A stretch of DNA of 64,000 nt from Doris montereyensis (GCA_037039925.1 JAXRKP010000249.1:333573-397572), one strand, 5' to 3'. Positions 1-28,309 are shown, counted from the first letter of the stretch. The notes: generated by a model not told the origin, from the sequence alone. Numbers and translations are program-made.

Positions 1-138
1 TATTTATTTATTTATTTATTTATTTATTTATGTATTTATTTATTTCGTATATGTACATTGCTCATATTTTTTTACTATGCATGTATACATGCGCCTAGAG
101 ACTTGTAAGATGGGAGTGGGTGTTATAGAAATGAATTA

Positions 139-222
<84 letters not shown>
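1..222. repeat. (TTTA)n and (ATT)n microsatellites
   Basis: A TTTA-type run fills about 1-46 and an ATT run fills about 139-222. The bases between them show no coding signal. The stretch lies upstream of the first visible peroxidase exon and is probably intronic. Confidence 0.95.
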
Positions 223-223
<1 letters not shown>

Positions 224-477
224 GCCACTGCACTGAAGTCTCAAAAATATTAATGGGCGAGAATATTAAAGAATACTTACAATAATAAAGACATTGCAAT
301 CAAAAGGATGCTTATCCTATACTGTGTATTCAATTACATTTTTTTGTGGTCTTTATCATATTCCTGAATATATTATTTTTGCCACTGGTTTCTATGCATA
401 TCTATCTTGTGACATGTTATTTAATAATGTAAAGTTCCTTCTAGATTTGGGGAGTTTTGATAGGATCTTAAACAAAT

Positions 478-757
478 TGCCCTGACCTGCCTTGAAAACA
501 GTTAAGGGATCTTTATTGTGTACAGAGACTTGTGATCTGCACGCGGGACCTCCTTTTATCGTCCGTCTCAGATGGGACTAGGTGTCGATCCATCTACCTG
601 GACCAGGAGGAGGGGAGGGGGGCGAGGGGATACATGTAACTCGGAAAAAAACCTCGAGAAATTTTTTCAACCATCGGTGGTGCTTAAACTCATGAGCTTT
701 GGGTTGAGAGCCTGACACCTTGCCTCTGGACTACCGCGTCTTCCCATTAAAGTGTAA
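478..757 (-). mobile_element. tRNA-derived SINE, family A (copy 1)
   Basis: On the minus strand this matches the copies at 3448, 8345 and 19100: a head with the phrase 'aggcaaggtgtcggtctctcaacc', a pol III B-box-like segment, a TTTTTCTCGAG stretch, a C-rich stretch, then a conserved body ending in AAAATTAAA. The head ends about 30 bp before the splice acceptor at 788. Family membership is seen by direct comparison; the tRNA origin is inferred from the A- and B-box-like motifs. Confidence 0.75.
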
Positions 758-788
758 TGAGGACGATAATATAATTCCTAGCTTACAG

Positions 789-18690
<17,902 letters not shown>

Positions 18691-18822
18691 TCTGCACGTC
18701 TGGACGCAGACTCGGTACTTCTTTACCCATTGAACACACCAGTATGGTACGCTTTCATTGGCTGAGATTATCAGGCAAACATGACATCACGAAACAGCGA
18801 TGCAGTTGGTGGATGATTTTAA

Positions 18823-18828
18823 AATAAA
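18823..18828 (+). terminator. Polyadenylation signal AATAAA of the peroxidase gene
   Basis: Perfect AATAAA 133 bp after the stop codon, followed within about 12 bp by a (TTA)n run at 18838-18890. Confidence 0.7.
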
Positions 18829-18837
18829 GCAAGAAAC

Positions 18838-18883
<46 letters not shown>

Positions 18884-19099
18884 CATTATTACTTCTGCCC
18901 CCCCCCACCCCTCCTCCTCATCTCATGTCGCATTAACAATTAAAGGGAGACCAACTGTTTCAGCATCGAATTCAATAGCTTTTGTTTTATGCCGTGGTTA
19001 TCTCCTTGTGGAATACATGTACATCCATTACGTTAAACTAGTTCTGCCTTTCACCATTCAAACACACTCGCGTGTAATCTACTTCCAGCATCTGTCTGT

Positions 19100-19425
19100 C
19101 TCTAGGGGACTCGCTAGTCCAGAAGCAAGGTGTCGGTCTCTCAACCAAAAGACAGTGGGTTCGAGCGCCGCTAACAATACAAATTTTTTTTTTCGAGTAC
19201 AACCCCCCCCCCCCCCCCTTAGTCCAGATAGGGGGATCGACAGCTAGTCCCATCGGAGACGGACGGTAAAACAGAGGTCGCGTGTGTAAATAACAACACT
19301 CTGTGGCCGTTAAAGATCCCTTGGTTGTTTGCAGAACAGTTCGGGCAAAATTAAAAATCCCACTTAAGCCCCGAGATTGTCCTAGTCGTGGATATGGGTA
19401 AATCTTATCAAATAAAAATCAAGCT
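19100..19425 (+). mobile_element. tRNA-derived SINE, family A (copy 4)
   Basis: Head with GGGGACTCGCTAGTCCAG, GTGGGTTCGAGCGCC as B-box (about 19156), a long C run at 19202-19217, and the conserved body GACAGCTAGTCCCATCGGAG to AAAATTAAAAATCCC with a GGGTAAATC tail. Confidence 0.82.
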
Positions 19426-19779
19426 TCTCTCTATGTATTGCATAATGTGAAAAGTAAAAAAACAACAACCTATCAGCAGAGCCCGCCAACTCTAATTAAT
19501 TCCACGTAAATCGTGTTCCTCAATATAAGAACACAATTGAAAGGGTCATTTCAATAGTATGCCTACGTCCTTTAGAGAAACGTTTCAAAAACCGTAGACT
19601 TAGGCACTGTTGGCTGTGGGAATTCCAAGTTTCAAACGGCTGTAAATATGATGTATTTTCATGACATCATTTTCACATTTTTCAGGAAGCATGATTTCCT
19701 TTTTATTCCCGAAGATTATCTCTCTAATTTCGTTTTTCACGAAAATGGGCATATGTACACAATTGAACCGACCAATTCA

Positions 19780-21220
19780 ATTACTTTGAAGGTCACACAC
19801 AGGAACAAAATTACCATTCCACACAGGATTTTGAAGGTCACATACAGGAACAAAATTACTGTACCCCCACAGAACTTTGAAGGGTACACACAACAACAAA
19901 ATTACTGTACCACACAAAAGTTTGAAATTGCCATACAGGAACAAAATTATTGTATCACATAGAACTTTGAAGGTTACATACAGGAACATAATTACTGTAT
20001 CACACATAACTTTGAAGGTCACATACAAGAACAAAATTAGTGTATCACACAGAATGTTGAAGGTCAAATACCGTAACAAAATTACTACTCCACATTGAAC
20101 CTTGAAGGTCACATACAGGAACAAAGTTACCACTCCACACTGAACTTTGAAGGTCACATACAGGAACAAAATTACCACTCCACACTGAACTTTGAAGGTC
20201 ACATACAGGAACAAAATTACCACTCCACATTGAACCTTGAAGGTCACATACAGGAACAAAGTTACCACTCCACATTGAACCTTGAAGGTCACATACAGGA
20301 ACAAAGTTACCACTCCACATTGAACCTTGAAGGTCACATACAGGAATAAAGTTACCACTCCACATTGAACCTTGAAGGTCACATACACTGGAACAAAATT
20401 ACCACTCCACACTGAACTTTGAAGGTCACATACAGGAACTGAAAATTACCACTCCACATTGAACCTTGAAGGTCACATACAGGAACAAACAAAATTACCA
20501 CTCCACACTGAACTTTGAAGGTCACATACAGGAACAAAGTTACCACTCCACACTGAACTTTGAAGGTCACATACAGGAACAAAGTTACCACTCCTGAACT
20601 TTGAAGGTCACATACAGGAACCTTGAACCTTGAAGGTCACATACAGGAACAAAGTTACCACTCCACACTGAACTTTGAAGGTCACAGGAACAAAGTTACC
20701 ACTCCACATTGAACCTTGAAGGTCACATACAGGAACAAAGTTACCACTCCACACTGAACCTTGAAGGTCACATACAGGAACAAAGTTACCACTCCACATT
20801 GAACTTTGAAGGTCACATACAGGAACAAAGTTACCACTCCACACTGAACCTTGAAGGTCACATACAGGAACAAAGTTACCACTCACATACAGGACCAATA
20901 CACTGAACTTTGAAGGTCACATACAGGAACAAAATTACCACTCCACACTGAACTTTGAAGGTCACATACAGGAACAAAGTTACCACTCCACACTGAACTT
21001 TGAAGGTCACATACAGGAACAAAGTTACCACTCCACACTGAACCTTGAAGGTCACAGATATACGAAAGAAGGAACAAAATTACTGAATAAACCACACAGA
21101 ACTTTGAAGGTCACATACAGGAACAAAATTACTGTACCATCACAGAGCTTTGAAGGTCACATACAGGAACAAAAATATTATACTACACATAGTTCTGAAG
21201 GTCACATACAGGACCAATAT
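19780..21220. repeat. 40-45 bp satellite, left block
   Basis: Tandem units of GAACTTTGAAGGTCACATAC, AGGAACAAAATTACCACTCC and ACACT (about 45 bp). The first copies vary more (GTATCACAC, GTACCCCCAC). The same family continues at 37086 after the Polinton. Reading frames on both strands (VCDLQGSVWSGNFVP and frame partners) are artefacts of the repeat. Confidence 0.97.
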
Positions 21221-21226
21221 TACAAT
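21221..21226. repeat. Left target-site duplication TACAAT
   Basis: TACAAT immediately precedes the element's first base and is repeated exactly at 37080-37085. A 6-bp duplication is the known size for Maverick/Polinton integration. Confidence 0.9.
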
Positions 21227-21442
21227 AGTAGTATAGAGTTTTGAATATCATTTGCGTGCACGGTCCACTCTCCACTTCGTTCGCGTCGGCCCGCGCAGGA
21301 TATTACAAAACATAACAAATGCATTAATTTAAGCCTATTGGATATTATTTTTAATTGAAAAAAATACTAAAAATAAATAAAAGAAATAAATTGTCTTTCA
21401 TAGAAAAAACCCATCATTTGCACCTACTTTTAAGCCATTTTT
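21227..21442 (+). repeat. Left terminal inverted repeat (with extra block)
   Basis: 21227-21242 and about 21329-21442 match the right end in inverted orientation, including ATACTAAAAATAAATAAA and CATTTGCACCTACTTTTAAG. The block at 21243-21328 has no counterpart on the right and includes a GC-rich stretch. Confidence 0.92.
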
Positions 21443-21594
21443 GAAGAACAAATCTACTAAAGATTAGTAAATAAACACATTAAAAAGGTCTACCATAAAA
21501 ACATTATTCTTTACCCACTAAAAAACATGTTTACAACTTTTTTTAAATTTATCTTTCAAATAAAACAGAGGTTTTGAGAAGTAGAACAGGAAGA

Positions 21595-22614
21595 TGTTGT
21601 GATACTCTAATATCGGTAGATATTCCGATAAGTTAAAAAAATTGTTAGATGTGGAGGAAAAAATAATTCATAAATTTGATGGATTAGTTTATGAAGAAAA
21701 CTCCGCAATTAACCCATTAAGAGAATATGTTTATCAGATGAGTTATATGATCTTAATAAGAAATTCAAAGAGGAGAAAAATAAGGTTGGTTATGCATTGG
21801 TAAAGTTATTATTAAATTCTCTAAATAGGAAAATGGTTCAGAAGGGTATATTAACAAAAAGTCATTTATGGAATGAAGAAACATTAAGAAAAAACTATAC
21901 TGATAATATAAGATATGAAAAAATAAAACACAATCAATATTACATTGAAGAGAATATTGGAGATGAATTACCAAAACAATTAATGCCTCTCGCATTTGGG
22001 AACTTTTATTCTGTCTCACTTTAAAAGATTAATGAATGATGTTATTCTAGAGATTGAGGGATTTAATAGAACCTCATATTTATAACACTGACTTCGATAA
22101 TATTTATGTTAAAGAAAATGTTGTTAAAATATTAAAAGAAAAGAAGTTTTTAGATGATGTGGAATTAGGTAAACTATCCAATAATTTAGATAACAGTGCA
22201 AGAATATTCTATGGATTGCTTTAAGCGCCCAAAGTTAATATAGTCTACGCCATTGATAATGAAGGGAGTATTTTAACAAAACAAACATTTAAAGGTTTTC
22301 AGAAAGATGTATTAAAACCGACAGATTTCATAAAAATGTTTAACAAAGAAGAAATTGAAACTAAGATGAATAAACCATGGAAAAAAGAATTTGGTAAAGG
22401 TGTATTCATTCCAGATGACAATGATAAACAAATAAAAAAGTTCTCTGCAAACATTAACTTAGTGAAGCGGAAGGCACCTGACGAAAATTATACAATGCAA
22501 CCACACAATTCTAAAGAGGTTAATTACGACATGATAAAAAGGAATAATATTAATTTAAATGATTTATATATTGATGAAAAAATAAATGAATATAATGATG
22601 ATGAGGAATGTTAA
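21595..22614 (+). pseudogene. Protein-primed-type family B DNA polymerase, C-terminal part
   Basis: Polintons encode a PolB that replicates the element. Only the palm/thumb part remains. Motif B is recognisable as K-LLLNSL, followed by Asn-Arg where Tyr-Gly is normal (codons 21823-21828). Motif C reads IYNTDFDNIYV, with both catalytic Asp (22090-22092 and 22096-22098). Motif A, the exonuclease and the N-terminal domain are absent; about 150 bp separate the fragment from the TIR. At least two frame changes (near 21760 and 21995) and TAA at about 22223 break the frame. The final 92 codons (22336-22614) are open and charged. Replication function is lost. Confidence 0.85.
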
Positions 22615-22627
22615 ACAAAATGAATGT

Positions 22628-22765
22628 CTACTCAACAATTCTATCTGATACAATACCTGCATATGCGTTTAAATCATTGACACTCTTATAAAAATTCGTG
22701 TTCACAGTATGGAAGATACTTTCATCAACTAAATCAGAATAATCTATATCTTCATAATCACTCAT
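22628..22765 (-). CDS. Small acidic ORF, 45 codons
   Basis: Begins MSDYEDIDYSDLVDES and ends SDRIVE with TAG. It sits between the converging polymerase (stop 22614) and the capsid gene (stop 22801), 35 bp downstream of the latter, as a last cistron would. Intact but of no known family; it could be a chance ORF. Confidence 0.45.
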   Translation of the reverse strand: MSDYEDIDYSDLVDESIFHTVNTNFYKSVNDLNAYAGIVSDRIVE

Positions 22766-22800
22766 ATTTTTTAAATCAATATCCACTTTTTAAAGTTTAT

Positions 22801-24123
22801 TTATTGTAGAATTTTTAATGTACTTCCGTCACTTTGGAATTGTACTATTATATCAGAAACAATTATAGCATATGCTTCCATTATTTGCTTCAGTTCTTTT
22901 TCAAAATTCATTTTAACTGTAATATCAGTAACACCACCTTAAATACTATCAGATTGCTTATTAACATCAATAATATATAATGGATATAAATCGTTATAAT
23001 AGAATAGAGAAATATTTGTAAAAGACAAGTCACCAAAACAATTCTTTTTAAAATGTATTGCTTCCTAAACATTCTACTAAATTTATTATTTTCAAAATTT
23101 AAATTATAATCAACTTCAGGATATCTTCTTAAATTTAAATTAACAAAAATATTTTTCAAGTTCACATGATAAAATAATGATTTATCAAATAATTATTTAT
23201 CGTGTTCTTTATTTAATTGAAATCCAATAATAATAAATCTAGGTTTTTCTGAAGAAGAACTTGTTGATAATACCCAATCAAATGTTAATCCTGGAGGAAT
23301 TGATGTATTTTCACCGTATAGTTTTTTTTATAAACTATATCATAACTAACCTTATGTTTTATTTCTCGCATTAATTTTTTTTCATATTCTAAACTTGGTT
23401 TAACATGTGGAACAAACCAAGATAATTTATCTAATTTTACCTTTCCACTTTTTGTCATTGTAAATCCAGTGATTGCCGTCGCATCTGCAGTTTATCCTTC
23501 TTTTTGAATTTCACAGTGTATTGCATCTTCACTAGATTCTTTTTTATATAATGATAATCCATGTTCAAAACCATACATCACCTTATTATAAGTTTGACAG
23601 AAACCAAAAATATGTTTGAGTGGGACAGAGAAACTAAAACTACCCTTTTTTGCAGGTTTTTCAATAATATAATAATGCCTAATATTAAATCCGGATTTAT
23701 CAAAATGATTTGATTTTTCTCTATACCATAATTGATTTAAGCCTTCAGTTTTCTCAAAATCTTCAGAATATTTTTAATATCCCATCATAGTTGTCATTTC
23801 CCCAGGATAATTTAAATTTTCAATTTCCTGTCCACTTACTTTATATTTGATATTACTGATTAATACATCAACGCGTTATTAATTAATGTTACTTTATCTA
23901 CATTTGTATAATCACTTTCAACACCATTTTTATCCCTAACTAGTTGTCCTTCACATTCTAAATAACTCTAATATATATCTAAAAACGTATCCTGATTATT
24001 AATTCTAATTCTTATTTCATTATTTTTGTTTAATAAAGAACCACCCACATCAGGAGTATATTCATGAAGTTCATATGCTTCTATACTTTCGTCAACAATA
24101 AATTTTTCACCAAGATTTAACAT
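22801..24123 (-). pseudogene. Polinton major capsid protein (double jelly-roll, F54H12.2-like)
   Basis: About 440 codons from ATG at 24121-24123 (MLNLGEKFIVDES) to TAA at 22801-22803. Landmarks: TPDVGGSLLNKNNEIRIRIN near the N-terminus, YNKVMYGFEHGLSLY in the middle, IPPGLTFDWVLS, and a C-terminal LYPLYIIDVNKQSDS followed by a segment ending FQSDGSTLKIL. This layout matches the Polinton capsid family. In-frame stops: TAG at 23968, TAA at 23860, 23774, 23492 and 22939 (plus coordinates of the lowest base). Single-base frameshifts occur near 23320 and 23050. The protein would form the icosahedral shell. Family call is from memory of conserved phrases. Confidence 0.82.
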
Positions 24124-24172
24124 GTCCACTTTTATAAGAATAATTTTTAAACAAACATTAATTCTTCATCAG

Positions 24173-24902
24173 TTATTTTTCTGTTGTAAAAGCAATTCTA
24201 TCTATATAATAAACTTCATGATAAGTAATTATTTTATCTAATCTAATATCACATGTAACATTTAGTTTTACTTCTTCTGGGAAAGATTTTATTGCATAGT
24301 CTGTCTTAGTCTTTTTAATTTTAATACTAAAACCTTTATGTTTTACAAAATTTTCAATCGATATATAAAATCCTTCTAGAATTGGTTCAGGTTTTTTCTT
24401 TTTCACCAGAAATATGTCCACAGATATAAAATACAGAATCAACTGGAGGATCTTTTAATATTTTTTCATCTGCTGGTATTGAATACTAAAACAGTTCTAT
24501 GTGGTTGATCTTTATGTGTTTTATTTTTACCAATTAATATTTACCACCTTCTTTTGCTAATACTGTTGTTTCTTCATAGCCTTTTAATGGAATATAATTA
24601 CCAATCATACTACCAGAATTAAATAGTTTTTGAATAGAATTATTTTCACTTTTATATGAAATTGAATTATTCTCAACTTTAAAATTAATATACCAATCAT
24701 GTTTATTTTTAATTTGTTTCGATTTATCTTTATAAGAAACACTGTTTAAAGGAGTATCTTTTGGAACTTTACCTTCATTAAAAATGTTTTTATCTGCTGG
24801 TAAAGTAATTACTGTTCTTTCATAAACTCCTCTTTTAATTAATCTCATTCCATAAATATCTTTCTTATTTCCCTCTTTATCCATCAACTTTCTCGAAATC
24901 AT
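24173..24902 (-). pseudogene. Unknown Polinton protein with a repeated module
   Basis: ATG at 24900-24902 overlaps the protease stop (ATGA), so they were adjacent cistrons. The first part (24534-24902) contains YERTVITLPADKNIF. After frame changes near 24535 and 24430, a second part contains HRTVLVF, PADEKILKDPP and VFYICGHISG, then ends FTTEK at 24173. The two halves look like diverged copies of one module (RTV, then PADxxI). Position between capsid and protease suggests a virion component; this is inference. Confidence 0.6.
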
Positions 24903-25437
24903 TTAATTTTTTCTCTATGACTATGAAATGGAATAATTATTTCATCATCATCCTTGGTATCTTCCATTAATCCAAATTTATTAACATTCATTTTATTAAA
25001 GAAAAAAAAAATATCAGCAAATTTCATTCCTTTTGATATTTTAGCAAGAAAGTATAAACATAAATGCCCACATACAACTTGATTAAAACTTTGTATTTTA
25101 TAAATATTATATTTTATAAAACTTGTTTCTGAGTTAAGATAATTTTCTATTTCTTCAAAATATTTCACAACGTAACTGTCATAATAATAATAATAATAAT
25201 AATAATTATTATTTTTATAATAGCAAACCCAATGACTATCTCTTGAATCTTCGCTGTCAGCCAGATTAATTATTCCACATTCTTTTTTATTTGGTTTGGA
25301 TGGTAATTGGTCTCTTAGATATACACCTCTGAAATTGTTTATTTTCAAATCTTTAACCGCTTGTATAATATCATAATTGGATAAAGGTTTATTTTCTAGA
25401 ATAATATTTTCTACTGAGATATATTTACATTATCCAT
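24899..25437 (-). pseudogene. Adenain-like (Ulp1/C48 fold) cysteine protease
   Basis: Polinton maturation protease. In the open part (149 codons, 24899-25348) the likely catalytic residues are His39 (SHWVCYY), Asp57 (YDSYVV), Gln86 (IQSFNQ) and Cys93 (VVCGHLC), with adenain-like spacing. NNFRGVYLRDQLP and KKECGIINL precede them, as expected. The most likely ATG is at 25435-25437, with a one-base frame change near 25418. Eight consecutive Tyr (residues 49-56) come from an ATA/TAA microsatellite at about 25184-25206, just before the catalytic Asp. The enzyme would process capsid precursors. Confidence 0.88.
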
Positions 25438-25464
25438 TTATTTAATGAATTTTTTGTGGATAAA

Positions 25465-25972
25465 ATGGAGTCGATGGATAAAGTCCAGGCTTCGCCAAAA
25501 TATTGCTATAAATGTGAGGAATATAAATTACCTTTCGAATTTCATAATGATAAATCTAGAAAAAGACGAAAAGAGTTGTATATGTAAACCATGTGGAAAA
25601 GAATATATGAAAAAATATACAGATAAAAGTCAAGAATACTATAAAAACAATAAAAAAAAAGGAAAGAATATTACAATGAATATCATAAAGTAAAAAAAAA
25701 CCAAACTAGTAATAAAAAGTTGGAAAAGAAATGGAATTAAATCAGAAGATTATCATGAAATCTATAGCTTATTTAACAAAACAACAAACTGTTATCTATG
25801 TGATAGAGAATTTGGAAGCACTACAAACAGTGTAAAATGCTTAGATCACGATCATTTATCAGGTTCTCCTCGTTTTATTTGCTGTAATATTTGCAATCGT
25901 CAACTTGCAAAAATAGATAATAATAGAATGAAAGTAATGTTGGAAATAACAAGAGACCATAATAGAAAATAA
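25465..25972 (+). pseudogene. HNH endonuclease, recombination endonuclease VII type
   Basis: Starts MESMDKVQASPKYCYKC with two CxxC pairs (YKC, CKPCGKEY), then a Lys/Tyr-rich basic linker, then the endo VII signature: CYLC, VKCLDHDHLSG, FICCNICN. The DHDH lies at about 25843-25854 and the stop at 25970-25972. Frame changes near 25580 and 25680 split it. Endo VII-type enzymes resolve branched DNA or nick DNA. The start lies 27 bp from the divergent protease start, so the two genes may share a promoter region. Confidence 0.82.
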
Positions 25973-25982
25973 TCATATTAAA

Positions 25983-26572
25983 ATGGAAATGATATACTGC
26001 ATGAAATGTAGACAAAAAACAGATACAAAAGATAAACATCAAGCTACAACTAAAAATAATAGAAATATGAGCAAAGGTAAATGTATTATTTGTGAGACAA
26101 ATAAATATTACTTACTGGTAAAGGGTTTGAACCAAAGGTTCATAAGCGAAATTCGTTTGCAGATACAATAATTAATAAAATGCCAGAGACACATAGTCCT
26201 GGCTATAATTTTCTAGGGCCTTTTACTAAATTAAATTTAAGACTTGATTCTGATAATAATCCCTTACCAGGTTCAAAACCAATAAATGAATTAGATGAAA
26301 TTGCAATGAATCAGGGTATCTGTTATGATAAACATGAAAAGTTTAAAGATAAGAATAAAATATGTGATAAAAAAATGTTGGATAATATGAAAATGTTAAA
26401 ACCAAAAAGTATTAATGAATGGTTGAATAAAAAGCTTTCTCAAGGAACTATTGGTTTAAAATATATGAGTGGACTTGGAGTCGATGGATCACCTCTAACT
26501 ACAGAATTAGCCAACGAACTTCATAAACCCATAATTAAGAAATTTCAAAAAGAAAATCGTGTATGGTGCTGA
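25983..26572 (+). pseudogene. Zinc-ribbon plus PLA2-like protein, catalytic dyad lost
   Basis: The N-terminal part has two CxxC pairs (Cys6/Cys9 and Cys34/Cys37 of the first ORF). After a frame change near 26125 it continues with GYNFLGPFTKLNLRL, then DSDNNPLPGSKPINELDE. This is the parvovirus-type phospholipase A2 layout known in adintovirus-like elements, which helps particles cross membranes. The expected His-Asp is Gln-Gly (codons 26312-26317), so catalysis should be lost. The C-terminal LTTELANELHKPIIKKF normally leads into the integrase; here the frame changes just before 26559. Confidence 0.75.
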
Positions 26573-27390
26573 TCAAATATGGGCAGCTGATCTTATAGAT
26601 ATGCAAAAATACTCAAAACAAAATAAACGCTATAAATATCTTTTAACAGTTATAGATATATTTTCAAAATATGCTTGGGCTATACCTTTAAAAACAAAAA
26701 CAGGATTAGAAGTTGCTAAAGCTTTTAAAATATTATTTACAGAAAGAAAACCTGGAAAGCTTTGGGTTGATAAAGGAACTGAATTCTTCAATAAAATTAT
26801 GAAAAACTTGCTTAAATTAAATAATGTAGAATTATATACAGTTCAAAACGAAAATAAATCCTGTGTTATTGAAAGATGTTTTACTAAATAATCTTTTCTC
26901 AATTCTTCAATAGGAATGTTTTGTCTGTTTGGTTTTATTTTTCATGAATGATATAATTAAAGTTAGATGGATTAATGCCATAGTTATTAAGTTGATCAAA
27001 AAATGTTTAAATATTTTACTGCTTATAATACCACTAAATATTATGATGTATTAGAACAATTAATGAACGAATATAATAACACATTTCATAATACAATTAA
27101 AACGACACCTACTGAAGGAAGTAAAAATGAAAATGAAAAAGAAATATTTAATCGAGTATTTAAAGAAAAACCATGTGAAAGCGAGAAATCAAAATATAAA
27201 GTTGGTGATAATGTAAGAATAACAAAATATAAAAACACATTTAAGAAAGGATATGAACAAAACTAGAGTACAGAAATATTTAAGATCGATAGAATTATAT
27301 ATACAAATCCAATTACATATAAAATTAAAGACTTAAAAGGAGAAGATATTACTGGTTCTTTTTATGAGAAAGAATTACAAAAAAACTAAA
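26559..27390 (+). pseudogene. DDE integrase (retroviral-like, F54H12.3 type), split by an inverted insert
   Basis: Catalytic core: IWAADLIDM with the first Asp (residue 11 of the open part), LTVIDIFSKYAWAIPL, KLWVDKGTEFFN with the second Asp (71), and VIERC with the Glu (105). The frame then runs into a 118-bp inverted copy of 27494-27617 (26881-26998). The gene resumes at 27003 with FKYFTAYNTTKYYDVL, YNNTFHNTIKTTPTE and the KYKVGDNVRI segment. TAG at 27264-27266 stands where Trp is usual. The enzyme would insert the element with 6-bp duplication. Confidence 0.9.
26881..26998 (-). repeat. Inverted duplicate of 27494-27617 inside the integrase gene
   Basis: Reverse complement of 27494-27617 with only a few mismatches and small indels (a 4-bp and a 1-bp gap). 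The left junction is within TTTTACTAAATAATC and the right within GTTGATCA. It replaces a short part of the integrase after the catalytic Glu. Confidence 0.9.
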
Positions 27391-27413
27391 TCATAAATTA
27401 TTTTATTTTGAAA

Positions 27414-28003
27414 ATGGATGACAATAAATCATATAATTTTATTAGTGATGTCCTTAAAGATTGTATATCTAAAAGTAAAATATTCAAATTTTATGATCAA
27501 CTTAATAACTATGGCATTAATCCTTCTAACTTTAATTATATCATTCATGAAAAAGAAATAAAACCAAACAGACAAAACATTCCTATTGAAGAATTGAGAA
27601 AAAGATTATTTAGTAAAATTGCAAAAGTAGATACTCCTAGTCTAGAAATTAATAATACATCTGATATTGAAGAAGTACTTGATCTATGTGATAACATTGT
27701 AAATAAAATAAAATATGTAGATAAGAAAAATAAATTATGTTATTATCATCCTGGAAAATATTTAGAAATTATTAAAATTACTTTGTACTATTGATAAAAC
27801 TATTGATAATATATAATATATTTATTGAGGAAAGATATAAAATAAAATTATTAACATTAATTAAATATATTAAGTTTTATAATCTATGTATGAAATATTC
27901 AGAATTATTAGAATGTGATTTAGGGTTTGCAGAGATTATGAATAATGTACCTGGAATTGATGAAATATATATAAATAAATCCTCCTCAGAGGAATTAAAA
28001 TGA
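27414..28003 (+). pseudogene. Unknown Polinton ORF downstream of integrase
   Basis: ATG at 27414 opens a 127-codon Lys/Asn/Ile-rich frame (MDDNKSYNFISDVLKD; YDQLNNYGINPSNFNYIIHE). A frame change near 27790 leads to a second piece with KYSELLECDLGFAEIMN, ending TGA at 28001-28003. It overlaps the converging gene's stop by nine bases. No family recognised. Confidence 0.5.
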
Positions 28004-28309
28004 TTTTACATAATTCTGTATTGGAACTGCGTGTTTAGCAAGAATTTGTTTAGATTTGGAATCTAATGGTTTGTTTGGTGGAATTATGTTATCAATAAAT
28101 TTTTGTGATCCTCTATTACCTACTTCAGTTTATGTTTTTGTTGCTACTTTTTTAGCAACATCGGTGGCAACTTCTTTTGCAACAGTTCTAGTAACTGCAG
28201 ACATTAATGAATCTATAATTCCTTCACCGTTATAGCTTGCAGCATAATGCGTAGCATCTCCTTTAGAATAATAATATCCAATTACATTAGACCGTTTACT
28301 TTTTTTCAT
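27995..28309 (-). pseudogene. Small basic Polinton protein with Ala/Val-rich helix
   Basis: 104 codons, ATG at 28307-28309 (MKKSKRSNVIGYYYSKGDA) to TAA at 27995-27997, with one internal TAA at 28130-28132. The middle is an amphipathic Ala/Val/Lys helix (TVAKEVATDVAKKVATKT). Size and layout resemble the small DNA-binding or membrane-active virion proteins of adenovirus-like elements; this is inference. Confidence 0.55.

Noticed and set aside
19777..21095. Repetitive proteins of the VCDLQGSVWSGNFVP type on the minus strand
   Set aside because: They are translations of the 45-bp satellite; the same applies to ORFs at 37062-39043, 41452-45205 and 48734-49786.
22801..28309. A ciliate-like genetic code (TAA/TAG = Gln) in the Polinton
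   Set aside because: Many in-frame stops sit where Gln is possible, but TAG at 27264 and TGA at 29514 stand at likely Trp sites, and one-base frameshifts are common. Decay by transitions explains all of them.
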